This document shows, piece by piece, positions 37,367 through 46,646 of a stretch of DNA of 64,000 nucleotides. The stretch spans positions 186,001 through 250,000 of the forward strand of contig JADJOF010000001.1 in the NCBI GenBank assembly GCA_016713885.1. Reading direction: 5' to 3'. Both the position numbers and the translations under genes were made by a program. The DNA is from Bdellovibrionales bacterium. GTDB lineage: Bacteria > Bdellovibrionota > Bdellovibrionia > Bdellovibrionales > JAMPXM01. Each line of letters opens with the position of its first letter. Position 1 is the first letter of the stretch. The notes under the pieces are model-generated. The model ran no database searches. It had not been told where the DNA came from and was given only the letters and a program-made list of their open reading frames with translations.

Positions 37367-37865
37367 AGTTGCATCTTTTTTTCCATTCTTATTGATGTGT
37401 GGATGCGCTACTTCATCTTTCAATGTGATTAAACATGGAGACTTTGTCGTGGAACTCAAAGTTACGCCAGATCGCGTTTTACTTGAGTGTGAGCCACAGC
37501 CCGGCCATGAGGTTGAAGGCGCTCATGGTTTTTTAATGCACATTTTGGACGACAAGAAAATGGTTTTAGCCGTCACGCAATTCAATATTCTCGACAAGGA
37601 CGAATGTTTTGACGGGCTCCGAAAGATCGAGAGAATCCTTAAGACAGGGACAAATATATATCTCGGCGGCATGGGCGATCTGACCACACCAAGAGCAAAA
37701 AGCGATCGAAAGTACTCCTTTCCTGGCCTCGGTTCTTTTCCCAGCAACGGAAAAACTTTGAAGTTTATGGTGATCGCTAACGAACGCGGGCTTTGTTATG
37801 ACGCTCAGGACGGGGACAGCGGCCCCTGTCCGCGAGAACCCTTCTCACTTAAAAATTTGAAATGA
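37344..37865 (+). CDS. Small lipoprotein overlapping the muramidase gene
   Basis: 173 residues from the ATG at 37344 (GGAG upstream), overlapping the end of the muramidase gene by 23 bases. Lipoprotein signal with MCGC (Cys21). The mature part is a beta-rich domain with cysteine pairs (LLECEPQPG, KDECFDGL, RGLCYDAQDGDSGPCPRE) and a segment YSFPGLGSFPSNGKTLKFMV. AT-rich like its partner. A membrane-anchored protein encoded directly after a peptidoglycan-cutting protein would fit an immunity or inhibitor role, but no sequence family is recognised. Confidence 0.65.
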   Translation: MAFLRRNKVASFFPFLLMCGCATSSFNVIKHGDFVVELKVTPDRVLLECEPQPGHEVEGAHGFLMHILDDKKMVLAVTQFNILDKDECFDGLRKIERILKTGTNIYLGGMGDLTTPRAKSDRKYSFPGLGSFPSNGKTLKFMVIANERGLCYDAQDGDSGPCPREPFSLKNLK

Positions 37866-37871
37866 GAAACG

Positions 37872-38756
37872 CTATTTATAAAGAGGGCGATTGATCGCTC
37901 GCGGCGCCGATGCCGCGGGGCCTGCGCGACGAAGCGCCAATACCATCAGAGTCGCAATGTACGGGACGATTTGCACAATCGAGTTTGGAATCACCCAGTC
38001 AAAGACGGATTTACCCTGCAAAAGCATCTGGGCCGCGTCGGCTGCCGCGAACAACAAACAGGCAAGCCCCGTCTGCACCGGACGCCAGCCTCCAAAAATC
38101 AACGCTGCCAAGGCAATAAAACCTCGACCACCCGCCATGTCGCGAATGTAGCCGCTCCCCTGACAAAGACTCAGATCAATTCCGCCAAAAGCAACCACGG
38201 CTCCAGCCAATACTGAGGCCCAAAGCCTTACGCCGCGCGCGGATACTCCTTGAACGCGCAATGCCTCCGGCTCATCGCCGGCCGCCTTAAGACGCAAGCC
38301 CCACCTCGTTTCACGAAGCGCCCAATACAACAGTCCGCCAATGACAATGGCGAGTACGAAAAATCCTATGTCCGATGGCAGTCGGGCCGAACGCTCAAGC
38401 TGCGGAGTGCTGCCAGTAACGCCAAACCACGATCGCGTGACTGTCGGAATCAATCCCGCAACCAGCATATTGAATGCCGTCCCAATCACAATGTGGTCCG
38501 CCCGCGAGTAGAGCGCAAGTGCACCAAACAGCCAGCCGCCAGCAGCACCGGCACCAACGCCAGCAGCAAGACCCAACCACGGATTCTGTGTGGCCGCGGC
38601 GACGGCAGCTCCAGCAAATGCCGAGATCAAGAGCTTGCCCTCAAGCGCGACATTCGCAAGACCCGAGCGTTCCGAAATTAAACCGCCATAAGCCGCAAAT
38701 AGCAGCGGAATACTCAGTCGCAAAATACTCTCAATAAAGGCCGTCACGAATTCCAT
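37872..38756 (-). CDS. BmpA-type ABC importer permease, second subunit
   Basis: About 294 residues, from the ATG at 38756 with TTGGAGG upstream. Eight or so TMs. Family features: LLFAAYGGLISERSGLANVA with the E-G-x-L motif (VALEGKLLISAF), ALRETRWGLRLKAAGDEPEA and a C-terminal YIATLMVLALRRAG. It belongs to the BPD_transp_2 group that imports nucleosides or simple sugars and pairs with the permease encoded just upstream, whose stop overlaps it by 13 bases. Last gene of the four-gene importer operon, convergent with the lipoprotein gene. Confidence 0.9.
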   Translation of the reverse strand: MEFVTAFIESILRLSIPLLFAAYGGLISERSGLANVALEGKLLISAFAGAAVAAATQNPWLGLAAGVGAGAAGGWLFGALALYSRADHIVIGTAFNMLVAGLIPTVTRSWFGVTGSTPQLERSARLPSDIGFFVLAIVIGGLLYWALRETRWGLRLKAAGDEPEALRVQGVSARGVRLWASVLAGAVVAFGGIDLSLCQGSGYIRDMAGGRGFIALAALIFGGWRPVQTGLACLLFAAADAAQMLLQGKSVFDWVIPNSIVQIVPYIATLMVLALRRAGPAASAPRAINRPLYK

Positions 38757-39772
38757 CGTTTTGCCTCCAACCAAGATTTTGTTGCAACCGCAATCACCAC
38801 CAGCGCCTGAATAACAACCGCAAGATCTCGCGAGATCTTTTCAGTATCAAGATCCAGATCCAACGCGCCCTTTTGTAGCGCACCAAACAGAAGTGCCGCT
38901 AACAAAACGCCAATCGCCCGCCGGCCTCCGAGAAGCGCAACGGCTATTCCAACAAACCCAGCGCCACTCGAAAAACCCTCACGAGCTTTGTGTGCGTAAC
39001 CAAGAATCATCGACGCTCCGGCAAGACCCGCAAGTCCACCAGAAATTACTAACGCCATCATCGTCTGCCGAGACGTCGCCACTCCCGTGCGTCGAGCAAA
39101 CTCCGGCGCACTCCCAACCCAGCGCGTGCGCAAACCAAAACCGATTTCTGCATCACCACGTCGACCACGAATACGCAAAGCACTGCAAAAACGAAAGACG
39201 CATTCAACGGGCTTGAGCCACCAATCGCGTTCATCTCGGGCAACCAAAACCCGCTCCCTGACCTCAAGTGTCTCCGGCGTTTGTACAGACGGATTGCGAA
39301 AAACATGGAGGAACAAAACGCCAGCCACACCGTAGCTAACGAAGTTCAATAGAATCGACGTCAAAAGCTCGTGAGTGCCGCGACGGATTTTGAACCACGC
39401 GACAATGTAGCCCCAAACAGCACCAGCACCAAAACCGGCCAACAGCGCCAGTGGCCACGCCAGCCACGAAGGAAGCGAGCTCAAGACAATTCCGACAACG
39501 GCCATCGCCGCGCCACCAACAGTCATTTGACCTTCAGCACCGATATTGAAAAGCCCCGCACGCAACGACCACCAAACCGAAAGTCCCGTGAAGATCAATG
39601 GCGTCGCATAGAAAAGCGAGTAACCAAATGACGTCGCCGAGCCGACTGCTCCATTTGCCAAAACTTTCATTACTAAGATTGGCGACTCTCCAAGCGCCAC
39701 AACAAGAAGCAGTGAGAGCGCAAGACCAATGAAAACCGAAATCAGTGGTGCAAACAAAGACAGTCTCTTCAT
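38744..39772 (-). CDS. BmpA-type ABC importer permease, first subunit (two compensating frameshifts)
   Basis: 342 residues as a single frame, but an internal stretch of ~36 residues (39147-39250) reads as non-membrane sequence while another frame there reads NAIGGSSPLNASFVFAVLCV, a proper TM. Removing one G at 39250-39252 and adding one A at 39145-39147 restores the family pattern up to IGFGLRTRWVGSAPEFARRT. Other features: LSVWWSLRAGLFNIGAEGQM, LLTSILLNFVSYGVAGVLF, GAGFVGIAVALLGGRRAIGV. Together with the downstream permease it forms the membrane channel. The start overlaps the ATPase stop (ATGA). Confidence 0.88.
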   Translation of the reverse strand: MKRLSLFAPLISVFIGLALSLLLVVALGESPILVMKVLANGAVGSATSFGYSLFYATPLIFTGLSVWWSLRAGLFNIGAEGQMTVGGAAMAVVGIVLSSLPSWLAWPLALLAGFGAGAVWGYIVAWFKIRRGTHELLTSILLNFVSYGVAGVLFLHVFRNPSVQTPETLEVRERVLVARDERDWWLKPVECVFRFCSALRIRGRRGDAEIGFGLRTRWVGSAPEFARRTGVATSRQTMMALVISGGLAGLAGASMILGYAHKAREGFSSGAGFVGIAVALLGGRRAIGVLLAALLFGALQKGALDLDLDTEKISRDLAVVIQALVVIAVATKSWLEAKRWNS

Positions 39773-41277
39773 GTGGTCGCTCCACAGGTCATCGCTCGAC
39801 CAATCGCTTCGCGATTCATCGTGCCACTCAGGCGTTCGAACTCACCGGCCGCAACGCCGTCAGAGATCGCGACAATTCGATCTGAAAGAGCCAAAAGTTC
39901 ATCGAGCTCGCTTGAAATCAAAAGAACCGCAGCGCCCTGATCTCGACGTTCGATTAACTCCGAATGAATCGAGTGAATCGCGGCAAGGTCAACACCTCGT
40001 GTAGGCTGATGGCAAATAATCAGTGGCGTCTTTCGCCCCGAAAGCTCACGCGCAAAAATCAGCTTCTGCTGATTCCCTCCCGAAAGCTTCGCCACAGGGG
40101 TCTGCATCGTCGGAATGCGCACATCGAAACTCGCAAGCCAACCCGTCACAGTTTGCGACCAAGCCGCCACATTCAACCAACCGCGATTCGCAAACGATGT
40201 CTCAAAACCAAGACCCGCATTCATCTCAACCGATTCATCCAACCAAAGACTTTGATGATGCCGATCCTCAGAAATCAGTGCCACGCCCGTATCGCGCACT
40301 TCGCGCGTTTCACCCAATCGAACAGGCCGGCCCCCAACGCTCACGTCTCCCGAAAACGTTCTCAGACCCAAAATGCAATCAACCAACTCAGACTGTCCCG
40401 AGCCATCCACTCCGGCAACACCAACAACTTCTCCCGCACGAACCTCGATATTAAAGCCGCGCAAGTTGACACCGTAAGTATCATCCGTCCGAACATCGCA
40501 AACCTTTAAGAACACCTCGCCTGGATCTCGAACGGCGCGCTCTCGAAGAGGAGGTACATCACTTCCAACCATCGCCCGCACAACCTGATTCAACGCCGTA
40601 CCTTCAATCAGCCCCGTGCCGCCAACACGGCCGGCTCTGAGCGCCAGCCAAGTATCACAAAACGAAAATACCTCGGCCAGTTTGTGAGTGATCACAAAGA
40701 TCGTCCGACCCGAATCGCGAAGACGCTGTAGGATATGAAAGAGCTCTTCAATTTCCGACGGGGTCAACACTGCCGTCGGTTCATCGAGCACCATGATCTT
40801 CGCATCGCGCGCGATCAATTTCAAAATTTCAACCCGCTGCTGCTCCCCGACAGAAAGCTCAGAAACCAGCTTATGCCAATCTAAGCGAAGGCTCTCCGAC
40901 GGGAGCTTTTTTTCTAACGCGATAATCGCTGCGTTTCGATCAAGTCGACCAAACGACGAAAGCGACTCGGCACCCAGCATAATATTGTCGATCACACTTA
41001 GCGTCGGCACCAAGGTAAAGTGCTGCTGAACCATTCCCAATCCAGCCGCAATCGCGTCGGCCGGACCTTTCCACTTGCGGTCGATTCCTTCCACCTCAAT
41101 GCGACCGGCGGTCGGTTTCTGCAAACCAAAAAGCACCTTCATCAGAGTCGACTTGCCGGCGCCGTTCTCGCCCAAAACAGCGTGAATTTTTGCCGACTCA
41201 AACGACGCACTCACGTCGTTCAGCGCAAAGAATTCGCCAAATTTTTGAGAGATCGCCTCAAATCGAACGACTGCCAT
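39769..41277 (-). CDS. BmpA-type ABC importer ATPase with two nucleotide-binding domains
   Basis: 502 residues with two fused NBDs, as in RbsA/NupO/MglA-type proteins. NBD1: Walker A GENGAGKST, Q-loop VQQHFTLVP, signature LSVGEQQRVEILKL, Walker B IMVLDEPTAVLTP, H-loop VITHK. NBD2: degenerate Walker A GVDGSGQSE without the Lys, signature LSGGNQQKLIFAREL, and Walker B LIICHQPTRGVDL, in which the catalytic Glu is Gln, as is normal for the second domain of this group. Powers the nucleoside importer. Confidence 0.93.
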   Translation of the reverse strand: MAVVRFEAISQKFGEFFALNDVSASFESAKIHAVLGENGAGKSTLMKVLFGLQKPTAGRIEVEGIDRKWKGPADAIAAGLGMVQQHFTLVPTLSVIDNIMLGAESLSSFGRLDRNAAIIALEKKLPSESLRLDWHKLVSELSVGEQQRVEILKLIARDAKIMVLDEPTAVLTPSEIEELFHILQRLRDSGRTIFVITHKLAEVFSFCDTWLALRAGRVGGTGLIEGTALNQVVRAMVGSDVPPLRERAVRDPGEVFLKVCDVRTDDTYGVNLRGFNIEVRAGEVVGVAGVDGSGQSELVDCILGLRTFSGDVSVGGRPVRLGETREVRDTGVALISEDRHHQSLWLDESVEMNAGLGFETSFANRGWLNVAAWSQTVTGWLASFDVRIPTMQTPVAKLSGGNQQKLIFARELSGRKTPLIICHQPTRGVDLAAIHSIHSELIERRDQGAAVLLISSELDELLALSDRIVAISDGVAAGEFERLSGTMNREAIGRAMTCGATT

Positions 41278-41289
41278 CGGAACCTATCT

Positions 41290-42336
41290 CTATTTTTTAG
41301 ATTTATAGTAGTCCGGCGCGACGATCTTACCGCTGATGATCTGCGCTCGCACCTCTTCAAGTTTCGATTTATAGGGAGCAATCACTGCCTCATTATTGCT
41401 ATCAACTGCATAGTCGATCCCTTTGTCCTTCAAACCAAACGAGCGAAGTCCCGGTTTAAACTCACCCTTCACGACTTCAGCAATCACCGCATAGACAGCC
41501 GTGTCCACTCGCTTCAACATGCTCGTCAGCACACGGCCTGGTTTGATCGCATTTTGATTTGAATCGACGCCAATCGCATAAACCTTCTTCTCCTCCGCAG
41601 CGTCAAACACGCCCATACCCGAAGCGCCGGCTGCATGAAAAATCACGTCAGCGCCTTGGTTGATTTGCGAAAGTGCTAGCTCCTTACCTCGTGTCGGATT
41701 GGCCCACGCCGAAGCCGTTATGCCCACAAAGTTGTTGAGAACTTTCACCTTGGGATTTGCCGCTTTGGCGCCAGCCTCATAGGCCATCAAAAAGCGGCGA
41801 ATCAGCGCGACCTCCATACCGCCAACAAAGCCAACGGCATTTGTCTTGGTGGCAAGACCGGCCAAGTAGCCAACCAAAAAGCTGCCCTCTTGCTCTTCAA
41901 ACATCAGACTTGCAACGTTTGGCCCCTCAACAACCGCATCGACGATCGCGAACTTCGTATTCGGAAACTGCGGCGCCACCTTCTTCAGCGCATCGGCCTG
42001 GCCAAATCCAATCGCAATGACAAGCGGCAATCCACGCTCCGCAAATGTGCGAAGCGCCGGCTCAAAAGCCGTATCATCAGGACTCTCAACATCTTTAATC
42101 GTCAGCCCAAATTCTTTTGCAGCCTGTGACGAGCCGACAACTGCAGCGGTGTTAAACGATCGATCGTCCTTGCCACCCTTATCCAAAACCAAGCCGATCG
42201 TTAGACCAGATGTCTTCGCTGCCGGCGACTCACCGCCGTTTGAATCCGAGGCTTTGGTGCAGCCGGAAAAAATCGAAATCGCCGTCGCTCCGACCACAAT
42301 TCCTTGCGCCAAAATTCTGAAGTTCAAAGCTGCCAC
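41290..42336 (-). CDS. BmpA/Med-family substrate-binding lipoprotein
   Basis: 348 residues from a GTG at 42336 preceded by GGGGGGTGG; the longer ORF start at 42360 lacks a site. Lipobox ends in SGC (Cys26). Mature protein has the BMP family order: GLVLDKGGKDDRSFNTAAVV, ADALKKVAPQFPNTKFAIVD, EQEGSFLVGYLAGL, GFVGGMEVALIRRFLMAYEA, GADVIFHAAGASGMGVFDAA, YAIGVDSNQNA. BmpA-type receptors bind purine nucleosides. First gene of the operon; the ATPase follows after 12 bases. Nucleoside uptake would suit a scavenging or predatory life, but that is inference. Confidence 0.92.
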   Translation of the reverse strand: MAALNFRILAQGIVVGATAISIFSGCTKASDSNGGESPAAKTSGLTIGLVLDKGGKDDRSFNTAAVVGSSQAAKEFGLTIKDVESPDDTAFEPALRTFAERGLPLVIAIGFGQADALKKVAPQFPNTKFAIVDAVVEGPNVASLMFEEQEGSFLVGYLAGLATKTNAVGFVGGMEVALIRRFLMAYEAGAKAANPKVKVLNNFVGITASAWANPTRGKELALSQINQGADVIFHAAGASGMGVFDAAEEKKVYAIGVDSNQNAIKPGRVLTSMLKRVDTAVYAVIAEVVKGEFKPGLRSFGLKDKGIDYAVDSNNEAVIAPYKSKLEEVRAQIISGKIVAPDYYKSKK

Positions 42337-42387
42337 GAACCACCCCCCGTGAGGCCTCAAATCAGCCTCAAAAACGCCGTCTTTTCA

Positions 42388-43313
42388 ATGATCTTCCGCG
42401 ACCTGGGGCTTTTTCTATGGCCCTATCCGCGATACCCTCAAGAGGTGTTAAAAAAAATCGCCCCGCTCGCCTGGTTCGGACTCATTCTCCTTTCGATTGT
42501 GACAATCGCCACAACCGCCTTCGCCCTCTTTCTTTTGCTTACACCCAATGGCAAGGACCTCGAAGGCTGCCTCACGACATCGATGTTTCAGGTCGACCTG
42601 TGCCCGAAAAAGCCGAGTTATGTTAAAATTGGTCAGATTTCTCCATTTCTAAAGAACGCCATCGTCGTCAGCGAAGATGCCGCATTCTGGGATCACCACG
42701 GAATTGACTGGGTTGAACTGCAAAACAGTTTCGAAACCAACCTCAAAAAAGGACGCATGGCCCGCGGGGAAGCACCATCACGCAACAGCTCGCCAAGAAC
42801 GTCTACCTTAGCGCTGACAAATCCTTAGTTCGAAAGTTTCGTGAGGCCATCATCGCCCTGCGCCTCGAACGCCTCTATAAAAAAGAGTTCATCCTCGAGA
42901 AGTATCTGAACGTCGTCGAATTTGCGCCCGGCATCTACGGAGCCAAAGTGGCCTCACAACACTACTTTCAAGTCCCACCGAACGAACTCAATATCGGACA
43001 GAGCGCATGGCTCGCCTTCCTGCTTCCCAATCCAGAAAAGTACTCCGTTAGTTTCAAGAAAAAGAAGCTAACGCCCTTTGCCCAACGCCAAATGCGGACG
43101 ATCGTGGACCGTCTCCACCGCTTCAAGCGCATCTCCGACGATCAGCGCCTTTCTGGGTATCACCAGATCGCCGACCTTTTTGGTTCTGGAACGGGCGACA
43201 TTCCGATCGACCTCACGCTCGAGAACTCTCCAGAATGGGACGGCGAGCCGCCGATCACCGATCAGCCAGCGGATCCTCCCCCATCGGCCGAATCAACCGA
43301 TAGCGAAGAATAA
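42388..43313 (+). CDS. mtgA: Monofunctional peptidoglycan glycosyltransferase (frameshifted)
   Basis: About 308 residues after repair. One N-terminal TM (LAWFGLILLSIVTIATTAFA), then a GT51 domain: VVSEDAAFWDHHGIDW with the catalytic Glu, GGSTITQQLAKNVYLS, RKFREAIIALRLERLYKKEF and YLNVVEFAPGIYGAKVASQH. The frame breaks in the G-run 42766-42769; one extra G gives MARGGSTITQQ. The C-terminal ~80 residues are acidic and specific to this protein. There is no transpeptidase domain. The ATG at 42388 is the likely start, though no clear ribosome-binding site is seen; a GTG at 42349 is an alternative. Confidence 0.88.
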
Positions 43314-43340
43314 AAAAGGAGGCCAAAAGGCCTCCTTTTT
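43313..43340. terminator. Bidirectional terminator between mtgA and typA
   Basis: A perfect 12-bp stem AAAAAGGAGGCC/GGCCTCCTTTTT with an AAAA loop, T-rich on both strands, begins at the last base of the mtgA stop codon. It serves both convergent genes. Confidence 0.9.
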
Positions 43341-43381
43341 CGAGTAACGCTCAAATCACCGGAACCGTTCCGGTAAAACGC

Positions 43382-45208
43382 TTAGTCCTTATCCGCTGAA
43401 GCCTGACGCTTGCGTTTGTGCGGATCGAGTTCGCGAACACGAAGACGAATCGATGCCGGTGTACATTCAATACACTCGTCATCGTTAATCCATTCCATCG
43501 CTTGCTCAAGAGTCAGCGGCTTGATCGGAGTCAGCTTCACAGCCTCATCCGTTCCCGACGCACGAACGTTCGTGAGCTTTTTCTCACGAGTACAGTTCAC
43601 GATCATATCGTTCTCTTTTGCGTTCTCGCCGATGATCATGCCGTCGTAGCACTCAGTTCCGGGAAGAACGAAGATCTTGCCACGCTCTTCAAGATACCAA
43701 AGAGCATATGGAGTCGTCTTCCCCTTGCGGTCAGATACCATCGCACCGTTTTTGCGGAACACGATCTCACCCTTGTAGTCATCCCAACCGATGAACTGCG
43801 TGTTCAAAAGTCCGGTACCACGTGTGTCCGTCAAGAACTCCGAGCGATAGCCAATCAGGCCGCGCGATGGAATTTCAAACTCAATACGAACACGGCCCGA
43901 GCCCTTGTTCACCATATTGGTCATAATGCCTTTACGGATACCCATCTTCTCAGTGACGACACCCGTATAGGCCTCAGCAACGTCAACCGTTGCACGCTCC
44001 ATCGGCTCTTGTTTTTTTCCATCGACAGTCTTGAAGATAACCTGTGGCTTTCCGATCGTGCACTCGTAGCCTTCGCGGCGCATCTGCTCGACCAAAACGC
44101 CAAGCTGAAGCTCTCCACGGCCGAGCGGTTTAAATTGCTCAGGGCGATCGGTCATCTCAAGGCGAATCGCAACGTTGGTTTTGATCTCACGCTCGAGACG
44201 CTCAAGAATTTTGCGCGAGGTTACGTTTTTGCCCTCAAGGCCAGCAAACGGCGAATCATTGACCGACATCATCATCGCAACGGTTGGCTCTTCAACCACG
44301 ATGCGTGGAAGCGGCTTTGGGTTCGAAACCGACGTAATGGTATCACCAATATCGATCTCTTCAAATCCAGCAACAATCGCGATATCTCCGGCAACGATCT
44401 CTTTTGTCGGAACCTGTTTCATTCCGTCATAAGCAAACAGCGCCGAAATTTTCGACTTCTTGTTGCCGTTGACGGTCGCGATAACAGCTTCGTCATTCAC
44501 ACGAAGAACGCCGTTCAAAACGCGGCCGATACCAAGACGACCAACGAAAGCATTCCAGCCGATGTTTGAACACATCACCTGGAGAGTTTCTGTATTGCTT
44601 CCGCTTGGCGCCGGGAACTTCTCAAGAATCCAGTCAAACAACGGAACAAGATCTGTCCCCTTCACTTTCGGATCCGTCGTGCACCAGCCCTCGCGAGCAA
44701 CAGCATAAACAACCGGGAAGTCAGCTTGCTCTTCGGTTGCATCGAGGTCGATGAACAGGTCGAAAATTTCATTCAAAACTTCGTCAATACGCGAGTCAGG
44801 GCGATCGATCTTGTTAATGCAAACGATAATGCGTTTGCCCTGCTCAAGCGCCTTCTTCAAAACGAAACGCGTCTGCGGAAGAGGTCCTTCCGAAGCGTCG
44901 ACAAGCAACACAGCTCCGTCGACCATGTTCAAGATACGCTCAACCTCTCCACCAAAGTCGCTGTGCCCGGGGGTGTCGACGATGTTGACCTTGTGGTCCT
45001 TGTAATAGAAAGAAGCGTTCTTTGCCGCGATTGTGATACCGCGCTCTTTCTCGAGATCCATCGAGTCCATGACCCGTTCAACAACCGCTTCGTTGTTGCG
45101 CCAGAGACCGCTCTGTCTCAGCAGGTGGTCAACCAACGTGGTTTTGCCGTGGTCGACGTGTGCGATAATCGCGATGTTCCGAATTTTATCTGCTGTGATA
45201 TTTTCCAT
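43382..45208 (-). CDS. typA: Translational GTPase TypA/BipA
   Basis: 608 residues. G-domain motifs: G1 AHVDHGKTTL, G2 RGITI, G3 DTPGHSDFGGEVER, G4 NKID, then EF-G-like domains II, III and V (RKNGAMVSDRKGKTTPYALW and the C-terminal NVRASGTDEAVKLTPIKPLT are TypA-specific). A ribosome-binding GTPase needed for growth under stress and for 50S assembly at low temperature. 86 bases separate it from dusB on the same strand. Confidence 0.97.
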   Translation of the reverse strand: MENITADKIRNIAIIAHVDHGKTTLVDHLLRQSGLWRNNEAVVERVMDSMDLEKERGITIAAKNASFYYKDHKVNIVDTPGHSDFGGEVERILNMVDGAVLLVDASEGPLPQTRFVLKKALEQGKRIIVCINKIDRPDSRIDEVLNEIFDLFIDLDATEEQADFPVVYAVAREGWCTTDPKVKGTDLVPLFDWILEKFPAPSGSNTETLQVMCSNIGWNAFVGRLGIGRVLNGVLRVNDEAVIATVNGNKKSKISALFAYDGMKQVPTKEIVAGDIAIVAGFEEIDIGDTITSVSNPKPLPRIVVEEPTVAMMMSVNDSPFAGLEGKNVTSRKILERLEREIKTNVAIRLEMTDRPEQFKPLGRGELQLGVLVEQMRREGYECTIGKPQVIFKTVDGKKQEPMERATVDVAEAYTGVVTEKMGIRKGIMTNMVNKGSGRVRIEFEIPSRGLIGYRSEFLTDTRGTGLLNTQFIGWDDYKGEIVFRKNGAMVSDRKGKTTPYALWYLEERGKIFVLPGTECYDGMIIGENAKENDMIVNCTREKKLTNVRASGTDEAVKLTPIKPLTLEQAMEWINDDECIECTPASIRLRVRELDPHKRKRQASADKD

Positions 45209-45294
45209 TTACCGGTCTCGTTTCTTGTTCTGTTCGACTTACAAATCTCTCGTTCAAAATCAGTTCTTTAGTGAATCCACTCACCTGTACTCAC

Positions 45295-46320
45295 TCAGCC
45301 GTGACCGCCCATGAGAAATGCCTCTTGGCTCGTGTCCGCCTGAATCAGCGCCGCAATTCCGTCAAAATAACTCGCCACCGCTGTCCGTGTCGCAGCCAGC
45401 GTCTCATGCTGAAAAATCGTTCGGCGAAATTGCGAGGCGCCAGGATACCCTGTCGAGTACCACGACGCAAATTTCTTCAGCTGGAGCATCAGCACTCGCT
45501 CTTCTATTCCATCCTGACGGGCCATCGAGTCATGAAGTCGCTCAAACAGCCACGCAAAGTCCTTGCGCACCGGCGGAACCTCGCCCTGACGCCACAAACC
45601 AGCCGCCTGGCTGAAAATCCACGGGTTTTTGAGACAGCCACGACCAATCATCACCGCATCGACACCCGTTTCACGCAAACGCCGAACCGCGGTCTCCGGC
45701 GTCAGAATATCGCCATTGCCGATCACCGGAATTCGCGCATTCGCCTTCACGCCCGCAATAAAATCCCAATCGGCCTCGCCAGAATATCCCGCCGAACGTG
45801 TCCGCCCGTGAATCGCAACCCACGACAAACCCTCTTCAGCTGCAATATGCACGACTTCAGACGCATTTCGCGAGGACTCATCCCATCCTGTCCTAATCTT
45901 GACCGTCAGCGGGATCGCGACCGCAGCCTTTACCGTTCGAAAAACCGCCTCGACAGCCTTCAAGTCTTTCAAGATCGCAGAGCCCGCCCCTTTTTTGACA
46001 ACCTTCGGAACAGGACAGCCGAAGTTCAAATCCACAAAATCGGCGCCCATCCCTTCAACGACCTTTGCGGCTTCGGCCAAAATTTCTGGGGTCTCGCCAA
46101 ACAGCTGAATCCCCACGGGTCGCTGCCCCTCGTCAAAACGCATTAAGTCTAGTGTTTTCCGACTTTTATACTCAATTCCGTGGGCCGAAACGAGTTCCGT
46201 AATCACCGCGCCACAGCCAAGATCGCGCATCACTGTGCGAAAAGCACAGTCGGTAATGCCTGCCATCGGCGCGAGCACGAACGGGTTCTTTTTTAATTCA
46301 GCTGCGAGATCCAAAGCCAT
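45295..46320 (-). CDS. dusB: tRNA-dihydrouridine synthase
   Basis: 341 residues. FMN-binding TIM barrel: FVLAPMAGITDCAFR, QLFGETPEILAEAA, catalytic loop DLNFGCPVPKVVKKGAGSA with the active Cys, VKIRTGWD, IHGRTRSAGYSGEADW, IPVIGNGDI and MIGRGCLKNPWIF. It reduces uridines in the tRNA D-loop. DusB is favoured by the PVPKVVKKGAGSA sequence; other Dus subfamilies are possible. Located just downstream of a tRNA gene on the same strand. Confidence 0.92.
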   Translation of the reverse strand: MALDLAAELKKNPFVLAPMAGITDCAFRTVMRDLGCGAVITELVSAHGIEYKSRKTLDLMRFDEGQRPVGIQLFGETPEILAEAAKVVEGMGADFVDLNFGCPVPKVVKKGAGSAILKDLKAVEAVFRTVKAAVAIPLTVKIRTGWDESSRNASEVVHIAAEEGLSWVAIHGRTRSAGYSGEADWDFIAGVKANARIPVIGNGDILTPETAVRRLRETGVDAVMIGRGCLKNPWIFSQAAGLWRQGEVPPVRKDFAWLFERLHDSMARQDGIEERVLMLQLKKFASWYSTGYPGASQFRRTIFQHETLAATRTAVASYFDGIAALIQADTSQEAFLMGGHG

Positions 46321-46484
46321 TTGCCACCGGGCGTCGATTTAGCGATCCGGTTTTCTAGCGGAATGCCCGCCCAATTGGCAACCCGATCCTCAGCTTGAGA
46401 AGAGCCTTCACGGATATATAAATTGGTCCCCCAACATCGGGCAACGCAGCCAGTCGCGAAAAGGTACAATGTACTTTTGAAAAG

Positions 46485-46560
46485 TGGTGGTCAGGGACGG
46501 AATCGAACCGCCGACACATGGATTTTCAGTCCATTGCTCTACCGACTGAGCTACCTGACC
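46485..46560 (-). tRNA. tRNA-Phe (GAA)
   Basis: Read on the minus strand: acceptor stem GGTCAGG/CCTGACC, D-arm GCTC...GAGC, anticodon stem ATGGA/TCCAT with loop CTGAAAA giving anticodon GAA, T-arm GGCGG-TTCGATT-CCGTC, discriminator A, and a genome-encoded CCA (46485-46487). 76 nt. It lies between the trans-sulphuration pair and dusB, all on the minus strand. Confidence 0.96.
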
Positions 46561-46646
46561 ATTCAAGAGGGACCAGGGTTAACCTAGCGCCTGGGCCCCT
46601 GTCAAATGTCGCTTGCTGCTTTTAAAGCCCGCTCGAAAAAAGACTC

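Noticed and set aside
38744..39772. Permease with a novel cytoplasmic insertion (the region of about 36 residues)
   Set aside because: The alternative frame over exactly this stretch encodes the expected transmembrane segment; two opposite homopolymer errors explain it better.
43418..44569. 383-codon open frame on the plus strand across typA
   Set aside because: Antisense to a certain, conserved gene; no ribosome-binding site and no protein-like pattern.
45271..46146. 291-codon open frame on the plus strand across dusB
   Set aside because: Antisense shadow with Arg/His-rich low-complexity sequence.
46430..46480. Terminator or attachment site near the tRNA-Phe 3' end (AAAAGGTACAATGTACTTTT dyad)
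   Set aside because: Imperfect dyad with a bulge and no integrase or duplicated tRNA end nearby, so I do not claim an attachment site.
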